20,770 nt of DNA. Source: Plantago elongata (lineage: Eukaryota > Streptophyta > Magnoliopsida > Lamiales > Plantaginaceae). A program made the position numbers and the translations under genes. The notes under the pieces are model-generated. The model was not told the DNA's origin. It saw only the letters and a program-made list of their open reading frames with translations, and ran no database searches. The DNA lies in NCBI GenBank assembly GCA_036897095.1, contig JAYMSP010003175.1:1-20770 (forward strand). The letters are read 5' to 3'. Positions 1 through 8,109 of the stretch are shown in pieces; within the stretch, counting starts at the first letter, position 1, and each line of letters begins with the position of its first letter.

Positions 1-7
1 ATGTATG

Positions 8-41
<34 letters not shown>

Positions 42-45
42 TTTT
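1..45. repeat. AT-rich (TA)n/(TGTA)n microsatellite
   Basis: Alternating TA dinucleotides interrupted by G at regular places (ATGTATGTATATATATA, then another TGTATATATA block). This is simple-sequence DNA cut by the window edge, so its full length is unknown. Confidence 0.9.
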
Positions 46-1627
46 AGAATAACTTATCACATATCTATAATTATTGTATTATTTAATTTTATTTTGTATT
101 TTTTTTCAATTGAGTTATGAATAACTTAGATTGAAAATAACTCAACGAAAGTATAAAGTTTGAACATTTGAGATTTAAAATTCAATTGTAATAAAAGTTA
201 AAAAAATTCAACCATAAAAAGTTCGGGACGACGAAAATGGTACATCACAAAATGCTTTTCTAGCACCTTTTAGAAGGACAGGAGAATCATAAGATATTAA
301 AAAATTAAATATTAATTACTTGTTTAGTATATAATTATAACTTAATTTTAGTATAGAATACAAATAGTAGTGTTTGAGATGTCATTATAATTTATCATAT
401 TGTCTAATAAAATAATTGAATCCAGACTCAGTTAATTTTCTTTCTTCAGCTTTTTTAAAATATATTATTGTAAAATAATTGTGAGTATGGATTCTAGACT
501 CTATAAATCATTCCATAAACACAATCTTTTAAGTATGAGATGTCTAAACTTACCATTTGATTATTAAATTAATAATTTTCTTTTCTTCTTTAAATTTTCA
601 AACCTACCAAGCACTGTAAATTTAATTCTATCCTAAACATATATTTCATCACTTAAATTACAATTTAGTTATTACTCGTCATTTATACCTTACTAAAATT
701 AAACTATATCTCAAACTTGGGCCACACACTAGAATTCATCAACTCATAGGGATCTGAATGTTAAATAAAAAAAGGAGAAACAAAAACTTGATCAATTCGG
801 AGCAAGGATATAGTAATTTAATAAGGTATGAACATATGGAATGGATTTTTTACTGTTCCATATTAGTCCTCTCCAATTTTTTTCTAATTTCTTTCACCCA
901 CAAAATCATCAACAACTTCATACAATTTTTATCAAATATATCAAATAGTAAGTATCTATTATTAATATTAAGCAAATACTTAAAAGTGGTTATGAGTCCC
1001 AAAAATAGTTTTTCCACTACTTCTTTATTTCTAGACTAGAAAATACGTACCTAAATATGTTAGTATACTAATAATAGGAATTTCAACATGTATTAGAACT
1101 TAATAAATAGCACTAAAATAGAATGATAAAATTTTAAATTAGTACATGTGGATATGAATGGTGTATTCATTTCTAATGAAATGAATTTAAAATTATAAAT
1201 GATAAGAATATCACGCGAATATCCATGTGTCATGGTACTAGTTTGTGTACTAATCATGTAAGAATAATTGAATGGACCCACATATTTTTTTCTTTATTTC
1301 ACTAGTTCCTTTATTTATCTCTTCATCTTTCTCTTTAAATTTGATTTCGTCAAATTTAAAACGTCTATAACTTAAAATAAAAAAATTAATAAAAATAAAA
1401 AAATTTTACCAACAACTATATTTTTCGAGATATATAAATAGAGACTGCTCTTGACTATATTTGAATTACTTTTTCGAGATCTATAAAAATCAGTAAAGAC
1501 TTCATTTAAATCTTAATAAATTGTAAAATGAGTTCAAAGGTGCAATTTTATTATATTGAGGCAATAATTAAACTAGCAACATGATATGATAATCATATAG
1601 GTTGGACATCATACACAAATATCGAGT
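46..1627. other. AT-rich intergenic spacer, no gene recognised
   Basis: Strongly AT-rich DNA with frequent stops in all frames. Short open stretches at 758-1039 (plus) and 1093-1281 (minus) have the low-complexity composition expected of chance ORFs and show no domain. I see no promoter, splice pattern or transposon end here. Confidence 0.6.
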
Positions 1628-2003
1628 AATGGGTATGGTTATCGGACATTACTTACAGATATCGAACATCAAACACTAGTATCGTGCAATGGATACGGGT
1701 GACGGGCGGATAATAGGCAATGGGTACGGTTTCTGGACATTACTTACGGATACCGAACATCAAACACACGGTGACGGGCATTGAATACGGATACCGAACA
1801 TCAAACATGAGTATCGAGCATCGAATTCGAATACCGGACTGGACATCGGACACATACCGAACAATGGTTATGGTTACCGGACATTGCTTTCAGATATCGG
1901 ACATCAAGCACGAGTACCGTGCATTGGAGACGGGTGACGGACATCGAAGACGGAGAACGGGCATCGAACACAAGTATCGAGCATCAGATTCAGGTATCGG
2001 TAT
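1628..2003. repeat. CG-rich interspersed minisatellite with nested repeat units
   Basis: Short related words recur throughout: ATCGGACATCA, ATACCGAACATCAAACA, GAGTATCGAGCATCG, GACGGGCATTGA. A larger unit, starting AATGGGTA(T/C)GGTT and running through GGACATTACTTAC and the GAACATCAAACAC words, is seen at about 1628 and 1719, with a more diverged copy at about 1863. The spacing is irregular, roughly 90 and 145 bp. The block is much richer in CpG than its AT-rich flanks and starts and stops abruptly. A 96-codon open frame (1720-2010) crosses it, but the peptide merely mirrors the repeat and I do not regard it as a gene. Confidence 0.8.
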
Positions 2004-2630
2004 TTTTTAATATAAATAATTATTCTTATATATTCAAGATATTTATAAGAGTGTTTAAAAGTTATAATTAGTATCATTGTATTTTTAAAATTATTTTATT
2101 ATTTTTTAAGATTCAAATAAAGTTGTTAGTAGTTTTTATACATATCAAAATAATAATTTAAACATAGTTGAGAGTGATCTCTATTTATAGATGTCGAAAT
2201 ATAAAATTGTTAATGATTTTTATTTATTTTTATTTTTCAAGTTATAAACATTTTAAAGTAGGAAAAATAAAATTTTAGAAACAAGAAAAATGATGGATGA
2301 AAACGTGACATGTGTCAATAATAAAAAGTTTTGAAGATGTTATTGTACTTTAAAGCGTAAATGTGTATTCAATATTAAAATTCCAGTGAATTGATAGAAT
2401 AAATTTTGTTAAAAATTATAATGAAGTGAATCAAATAATTATATTATATGTTAATTCTCCTACGGATCTGTGCCAACAATGATAAGATAGAAATATGAGA
2501 TGAGTTAATTAAGCCAATTTGTTGGTGTTTAGGTCAACGGTTTTAACTGTTGTTAAGTAGTCACTACTGACTATACAGTAGTAGTTGATGGATTGTACAT
2601 TAGTACATTACACACATGACATAGTGCGGG

Positions 2631-2640
2631 GTCACGTGAC
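2631..2640. promoter_or_regulatory. G-box palindrome GTCACGTGAC
   Basis: A perfect 10-bp palindrome centred on CACGTG, the core bound by plant bHLH and bZIP factors. No supported gene starts nearby. The closest intact gene begins almost 5 kb downstream with a CACTA element in between, so a regulatory role is conjectural. Confidence 0.35.
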
Positions 2641-2725
2641 AAGCCCATCCAAAGTTCCCAATCTGATGTGACTCCTCAGGCCATGACTCGGTAGTTTCCC
2701 CACTCACTCACGCACTCATCATCAT

Positions 2726-2754
2726 CAAAACCAAACAAACAAACAAACAAAACA
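2726..2754. repeat. (CAAA)n microsatellite
   Basis: An AAAC/CAAA tetranucleotide tract lying between the two CACGTG motifs. Confidence 0.8.
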
Positions 2755-2800
2755 GAACAATTTTTTTACAGTGTGGCTGGAAAATTAAGTTAAAGGGTCG

Positions 2801-2806
2801 CACGTG
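2801..2806. promoter_or_regulatory. Second CACGTG G-box core
   Basis: CACGTG followed by TAG, about 165 bp from the 10-bp G-box palindrome upstream. A pair of G-boxes at this spacing suits a light- or hormone-responsive promoter, but no downstream transcript is evident, so this may be chance or a relic. Confidence 0.3.
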
Positions 2807-3539
2807 TAGTAGACCATATATATTGTGTTGTGTAATGTTATGATCTGAATTTTGTCCCCAAATTTAGACAAATGTTTCGGTCTCTCCCATCCCTGCCCAT
2901 CTCCCACTTGCCCCCTTCTAATTCGGTCCGTCACACTAGCTTCGACTTCACATCATGAATAAACAAAAAATTAGCAGCCTCGCGGAGAGAATATAATGCA
3001 ACCCTAAGGAGAACTAGTTTCCATATTCTAAGTGCAAGTCGATGATATTAGTCTAAGGTGATTGAAACACGTTCCTAGAATATTATATGGGGTTCGCTTG
3101 CTGGTGCTAGAGGAGAACGCGTGTGCCCACTTCAATTGGATTCCTATAATTTAAAATAGGGTGGCACAACGGATCGGATCTGGTCCAATTTGATTCATTT
3201 GAATGAATATTCGTAGAAACGGATGAAGAGCTGCGGATAAACCCACAAAGATTTGCAATCTATGAAATTTATTAATAAAAAAAACTCTATTTTGCAAAAC
3301 TAGCTTCTTATCGAAACTGCAACTTTAGCAACGAACACCATTATCGGTTCGATTATCAAACTACACGTCAAATTGAACTTTAAAAGTCTAAATGACAAAT
3401 TATATGATAAGCTTAACAAAGCCATGATTATAACATGCAATATACACACCAAATATAAACTTCAAAGTTTAAATTACAAAGACGTACAACTAACATTGTA
3501 TCATGACTAATTAATAATGTGTATAAATAGAGATAATGA

Positions 3540-4432
3540 CACTACAAGAAATACTCAATTTAAAGACGGATAATAGCGACGGATATCAACAGTTTATATA
3601 TGTCACTATATATATCTAGCAACAAATCACTAAGCGTATCAACATATTAGAGACGGATTTAGCATGCTCAATCCGTCTCTAATTAAGTTGACAAAAAATA
3701 ATTAAAAAAAGGAAATTATACGTCGCCTAAAATCCTGAAAACCATAACAAGTACTCCCTATCCAGAATCCAGATATGTCGTCATCTTCATCTTCTTTCAT
3801 CTTCATCCTCCTCCTCCTTCTTCTCCACCTTCCACTTTCCTCCAACACTCTTCTTCCACGACCAACTCACTTCGCCCCACGACTACCTCACGCCGTCACA
3901 ACCACCACCAACACTACCACAACACCACCTCACCACCTAATGCCATCAACCGCCATTTCTGCATTGTCGCCACCTCCCCCACTTCCATCGTCCAACCACT
4001 GCCACTGCCGCCGCCACCACCACAACCTCCTTACTCCGATCTATCAAGATCTCGTTCGAGTCCTTCGATTTTGTTTTTATTTATAATTTAGTATAAATTA
4101 TTTGTATTATTGGATATTGAATTAATAATATACTATTGGATAAAATGTTAGATTTATGCAAGTACGTATTGAATATTGTATGTATGTTTTAAATATTGTA
4201 TAAAACTATCGAGTAAAATTGTCAATTGTATTCGGTCTACAAATTAATAAAATAAAAAAATGAAATTAGCTAGCGGCATCACTAAGTTCCCACAAAAATT
4301 ATGGACGTCACCATTTAGGGACGATTTATTTATCCGTTTTAACGTCTCATCTGTTGTTAGATCCCCAGCGACAAATTGGTGGCCCATTAAAGACGGATAA
4401 TTTCGCCGTTAAAGGGTGTGATATTTGTAGTG
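3540..4432. mobile_element. Non-autonomous CACTA (En/Spm-type) DNA transposon, 893 bp
   Basis: The left end reads CACTACAAGAAATA. The reverse complement of the right end reads CACTACAAATATCAC. CACTACAAGAAA is the classic plant CACTA terminus. Subterminal repeats of the word ACGGAT or its complement are dense near both ends: AGACGGATAA at about 3565 and 4391, GCGACGGATAT, GAGACGGATTT and ATCCGTCTCTAA on the left, and TATCCGTTTTAACG on the right. Such repeats bind transposase in this superfamily. The flanking trinucleotides are TGA on the left and TAA on the right, a 3-bp target duplication with one mismatch. There is no transposase coding sequence, so movement would need a helper element. The interior (about 3720-4086) is richer in C and contains the ORF listed separately. 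Confidence 0.85.
3775..4086 (+). CDS. Hypothetical 103-aa ORF inside the CACTA element, signal-peptide-like start
   Basis: I do not recognise this protein. The first residues after Met are a Ser run (MSSSSSSF), followed by a strongly hydrophobic Ile/Leu stretch (about residues 8-22) and then a polar Ser-Asn segment. That is the layout of an N-terminal secretory signal. The rest is rich in Pro, Thr and His, with HH and PPPP runs, and has no domain I can name. The DNA is much more pyrimidine-rich than the element's ends, which fits either a captured first exon (a Pack-CACTA arrangement) or a low-complexity CTT/CCA tract that happens to be open. There is no evident intron, poly(A) signal or homologue that I can confirm. 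Confidence 0.25.
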   Translation: MSSSSSSFIFILLLLLLHLPLSSNTLLPRPTHFAPRLPHAVTTTTNTTTTPPHHLMPSTAISALSPPPPLPSSNHCHCRRHHHNLLTPIYQDLVRVLRFCFYL

Positions 4433-5708
4433 TAAATAAAAATCTCACGATTTCATACTTACGATTATGAAAGGAGAGACGCGATTAAAAGTGAATTGAG
4501 TATGAGTAAACTAGAACAACTTGTGTACCATATAGTACTATTTTTTGTTTTTTTTTGTTGATATAAAAAATGTACAAATCAAATCTTTTATTTTTTGAAG
4601 TACAAGATTGTCGTTGTTTTTCACCCAACATAGAATACATTTTCGACATACCAACATATTGTAAAAACTAGGCACGAGAAATGTCGAAAAAGTTGAGCAT
4701 AAGTTGTGGTAGATCAAGACAGAGATGGTAGCGGTGATTTTTTGAGAACCGTACTCGTCGGGAAGGGTGAAAAAAAAGGTGTTGTGTTGGACGGTGAATT
4801 TGGTAGCGGACAATGGAGGTAATTAGTATAGTGTGTTGTATAGGAACGGAATGTAGTGAGACAGTGAGCTTGATCACAAAGAGGGTGGATGTGGAGGTGA
4901 CCAACGACATGTGGTGGAGAAGAGGAGTTTAACAGTTTATCTAGTGGTGTGGATTGAGAATAAAGCGACTCATGTCTTTCAAATGTCCTGTGCAAAAAAA
5001 AATTAATATGATAATTTGACTCTACGAATATAAATATTAAAATATTCGACTGCAAATAAAAAAATTAAACCTCAAAAACAAGAAATTATGATTTTAAAAA
5101 AAGGGAAATTTAAAACATAAAAACTATTTTGAACTATCCTATAGGTGCAGGGATGCAATTTAATATGGACGGTGTGTAGTGTTAATTTATGACTACATAT
5201 TATTGAAGTTAAGGCAAATGTATTGGTTTTTTTTTCTTTGTTTATAATTGAAGTAACTTTTATGATTAAAAATATGTTGGTTTTATTTTCTTTATTTAAA
5301 ATTGAAGGAACTCTTACAAATTAAAAAAAATGTTTACGCCTAGGATAAGGTCATATTGTATTCTTACTAGTAATACACCTTAAAGTTCAAACTTTTGTTA
5401 TACCCTGGGCACAATTTAATTTCTTAATGGATTTGTTTTTGTTCTAAAAAAAAAAAAGAATCTGAAGTGAAATGCTTTGCTTTTAATATATATAAATGAT
5501 TTGAGGGAGTTTTATAAGATTTGACATTAGATATGAATGTGTTTAGATGATTTATTTCAATTAATTAAAAAACTCACCATTTTACAACGATTATATATAA
5601 TTATATAAAAACTAATTAAATTTTATAGGAACATAATGAAGCATAAATGTTAAAAACAAATATTTACAGCCTATAACTATTTCTAGAAATTTACTATTTG
5701 GTTATATA
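4433..5708. other. Intergenic spacer, no gene recognised
   Basis: AT-rich sequence. Overlapping minus-strand open stretches between 4538 and 5055 occupy a somewhat G-rich patch. They differ in frame, share no recognisable motif and look like accidental openings. Several A and T homopolymer runs are present. I see no element termini. Confidence 0.5.
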
Positions 5709-5775
5709 GACAACGAAGCGCACCTTAATTGACAAAATGATTCACCTCTAACCAATAGGTCGGGAAGTCACCCTT
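5709..5775 (+). mobile_element. Diverged tRNA-derived SINE fragment (copy 1)
   Basis: It begins GACAACGAAGCGCA, nearly identical to the head of the clearer copy at 6558, and continues with CCAATAGGTCGGGAAGTC where the other copy has its box B. Both pol III boxes are degraded. The 3' extent is unclear: the fragment runs into an A-rich/TA stretch at about 5785, which could be the tail. Confidence 0.55.
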
Positions 5776-6119
5776 TATCCGTTAAAAAAATATATATATT
5801 TTGATATATAAAATAGGCCTTGCCCGAAGTGTCTCCTCACACATGTCCATATCTTTCTCTGAGTGGGAACATGGACATTTCATAGATTTTAGGGGCCCTA
5901 TGCCACTCTTCGAGAAAGGGCCCACAACAATAGCATGGTAAAATTTTAATATTATTTATATAAATATATACAAATTTATAACTGAAAGTGAAATAACTGA
6001 AAATGGGACTAAACATAAAAAATCAAAGGATGAAGTAAAAATGGCTCAAACAAGAACCGAACTTGTCAAGACATCCAAATAAACAAAGATTTTTCAGCAC
6101 CACATACAATCACTACCAC
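5776..6119. other. Spacer downstream of SINE copy 1
   Basis: No gene seen. It contains a TA-rich stretch at about 5790-5810, and a moderately GC-rich patch (5815-5935) with GGGGCCC and GGGCCC words that does not belong to any feature I can identify. Confidence 0.4.
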
Positions 6120-6149
6120 TGTAAAAGTCTAATGTTTATGCAAATGTTC

Positions 6150-6557
6150 ATGTTCTCTGCCATTTAAAGTATGTTCTCTGTAATATTCACTATTTTTATC
6201 ATGAAATAGGTATTTGTGTTGTAAAATTATTTTTACAATGTAATTCATTATTTATATCAATTAGCATATGTTATGTGAAATACATTATGTTGCTATGAAA
6301 TAGATGATGTATATATTCATATACAAATCTTATTACACTTAGAGTTTCTACCATTTGACATATGTTCTCATCGATACCTCTATGCTTGCTATGTAATATA
6401 TATAGTTGCCATGTCCATATAAAATTTTTGTTTACACTGTAATTCATAGTTTCTACCAATTGACATATGTTCTCAAAAACATCCACTATAAAATAGTTTA
6501 TATGTCCATATGAAATTCTTATAGTAAATTCATGTTATCTACCATTTAACGTATATT
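6150..6557. repeat. Degenerate tandem repeat, unit about 85-105 bp
   Basis: A motif of the form GTTTCTACCATTTGACATAT followed by GTTCTCA recurs at 6344 and 6449 (105 bp apart). Weaker copies are at 6152 (GTTCTCTGCCATTTAAAGTA) and 6534 (GTTATCTACCATTTAAC). A second landmark, ATGTCCATATRAAATT, recurs at 6411 and 6503. The units are imperfect and AT-rich, and the last copy abuts the SINE head. Confidence 0.65.
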
Positions 6558-6650
6558 GACAACGAAGTGCAGCTCAGTTGGTAATACGTTTCAACTTCCA
6601 CGAATAGATCAGAGGTTCGAGTCAATCTTTAATTGTATTGTACTATTTTA
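6558..6650 (+). mobile_element. tRNA-derived SINE (copy 2) with recognisable pol III boxes
   Basis: The head GACAACGAAGTGCAGCTCAG followed by TTGG contains a box A-like segment (6569-6581). GGTTCGAGTC at 6614-6623 matches the tRNA box B consensus. The box spacing of about 35 bp is tRNA-like. The sequence does not fold as a whole tRNA: no acceptor stem pairs across it and the anticodon-arm region is not conserved. This is therefore a SINE head, not a tRNA gene. The 3' boundary is a guess. It shares its head with the fragment at 5709, in the same orientation. Confidence 0.65.
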
Positions 6651-7348
6651 GAAATTATCATTTACCATAATCAATAACTCAATATGTCCTATGTTATTTA
6701 TAATATCTCATATGTCTTTCAAATGTGTATTGTACTACAAATTTGTTATTGTTAGTTTGTCATTATTTGAAACTTTAATGCGTATTGTACTATTTTCAAA
6801 GGCTAAGTAGAAACCTATTTATAACTAAACCTGCATATATCTTTTAGTACATTGAAATACTAAAATAGTACTTGGTGTTTTATACATAGTAATTTATATG
6901 TTATCTTTTTTTTGAAACAATATTTTCTTGTATATCTATGTTCCCATGAATATTTTTATGTTGTTAATCCAATTGGTCCTTTAAGATAATAATATTATAA
7001 TTGATATTATTTATGCTATTATGAGTATCGTGTGTATTTTTAATATAGATTCATATCGACCCTTAACACTGATCATTGTCGAACAATTAAAATAAACTCA
7101 ATCACTAAATTAGATAAGTTATTGATTAGTTTGTAAAAAAAAGGGAAGTATTGATTAAAATGGTAATAAAAAACATTGACGCCCAAAGCGTAGAGCAGCA
7201 TAGCATAAATTGGGAGAAGATTTAGAGGAGTAAAGAAGCAGTATTAATCGGGATCACCAAAAACACTACTGACAAATCATTTAAATTTAGTTAGTAAACT
7301 AATCAAATGATTGACAGTAAGAGCATCCTTTCCTTCTCCTCCTCCTCC
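6651..7348. other. Spacer and distal upstream region of the bHLH gene
   Basis: AT-rich DNA without a gene. The word TGTATTGTACTA occurs at 6634-6645 and 6726-6737, with CGTATTGTACTA at 6781-6792. This is a small local repeat directly downstream of the SINE. From about 7160 the composition becomes mixed and then pyrimidine-rich (CTTCTCCTCCTCCTCC, 7330-7346), as expected just upstream of a plant gene. Confidence 0.45.
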
Positions 7349-7541
7349 GTACATATATACACACACACACACACATTGCAAATAGTAATAAAGTTAAGAG
7401 CAAACGGCGTTACAGAAGGGCGTTTTGGTTCCAACACTTAAAAATACTAATCATTTCATCTCCCATTAAACCAAAACGAACAAACCAGATTGTCTAAATA
7501 ACATAACAAAAGCATACATACATACATACTTAAATAAAAAA
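7349..7541 (+). promoter_or_regulatory. Probable core promoter region of the BIM1-like gene
   Basis: Two TATA-like candidates precede the leader: ACATATATA at about 7349, next to a (CA)n tract (7356-7375), and TTAAATAAAA at about 7529-7538. The second lies about 30 bp upstream of a GA/CT-rich segment that looks like a transcribed 5' leader, so it is the better positioned. The start site itself cannot be fixed from sequence. Confidence 0.4.
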
Positions 7542-7559
7542 GCACATCACTTCATCACT

Positions 7560-7813
7560 CGTTCACATTACTTAGAGAGAGAGAGAGATTTGTGTTTGTG
7601 TGTTAGAGAGAGAAAGAGAGAGACAAGCTTCCTCTTTCTCTTCTCTTCTCTTCTCTTCTTCATTCAGTTCTCGGAATTTGTGTTGTTTTCATTCAAATCT
7701 GAGTGGGCAGATAGATACATAGCTTTACATCTCCCAACCTACTCTTTGGATTTCTGACTTTCATCGGATTCTGGACCTTAATTCTGCATTACTCATCGGA
7801 ATTCTCACCAACG
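7560..7813 (+). other. 5' UTR exon with GA and CTCTT repeats
   Basis: A (GA)n tract at about 7573-7588, further AGAGAG words and a CTCTT pentanucleotide run (about 7633-7660) make this a typical plant pyrimidine-rich leader. It contains no ATG. It ends at a strong donor, ACG|GTAAGC, so the leader appears to be spliced before the start codon at 8110. The 5' end is approximate. Confidence 0.5.
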
Positions 7814-8092
7814 GTAAGCTAATTCCTCCACTTTTCACAGTTTAATCACTCTAGCTCAATTTTGCTCGGAGAATTTTGCTTCATACTTATTGTGCATAAT
7901 TCAGTTGGATTTCGGAGATTTAGATTCCCTTTCGATTACCGGCAAGTTGAATTTCACTCCGGAATGCACCTTGAGTTATCGGTTTGGATCTGAATTTCTC
8001 GAATTTCAAGTCTCCAGTGGCAGCAGTTGGAGACTAGTTTCGGATTTTGTGTTTATATTTTTTTCAAGTGTGTGGTTTGTTGTGCTCTGAAG
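7814..8092 (+). other. Probable 5' UTR intron
   Basis: Starts GTAAGC and is T-rich near its 3' end (TATTTTTTTCAAG). The suggested acceptor is CTCTGAAG at 8091-8092, which leaves a 17-nt second leader piece before ATG at 8110. The acceptor is moderate, and other AG choices nearby are possible. A 66-codon open frame (7890-8090) lies inside, and skipping it by splicing removes upstream ATGs from the leader. Confidence 0.45.
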
Positions 8093-8109
8093 AAATCGAA
8101 TCGGAGAAG

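Larger units (their letters stand above)
2004..3539. other. Intergenic spacer, no gene recognised
   Basis: AT-rich DNA with a less AT-rich part at about 2570-2960 that has promoter-like character: two CACGTG cores, a CAAA microsatellite and pyrimidine-rich patches. I found no convincing coding region beside it. A stretch at about 3160-3250 with GGATCGGATCTGG-type words resembles dispersed plant repeat sequence but cannot be assigned to a family. Confidence 0.5.

Noticed and set aside
758-1039. 93-codon plus-strand open frame rich in Ile, Leu, Asn and Phe
   Set aside because: The composition is what AT-rich random DNA gives. There are no motifs and no supporting context.
1720-2010. 96-codon plus-strand open frame over the minisatellite
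   Set aside because: The peptide only echoes the repeat words (IEHKYRAS, IPDWTSD type segments). There is no domain, no promoter and no introns, and the AT-rich flanks are non-coding.
4538-5055. Three overlapping minus-strand open frames
   Set aside because: They overlap in different frames over the same patch, with no recognisable domain and no splice structure linking them.
6558-6630. tRNA gene
   Set aside because: Boxes A and B are present, but no cloverleaf can be folded. The acceptor and anticodon stems do not pair, and a related decayed copy exists at 5709, so a SINE is the better reading.
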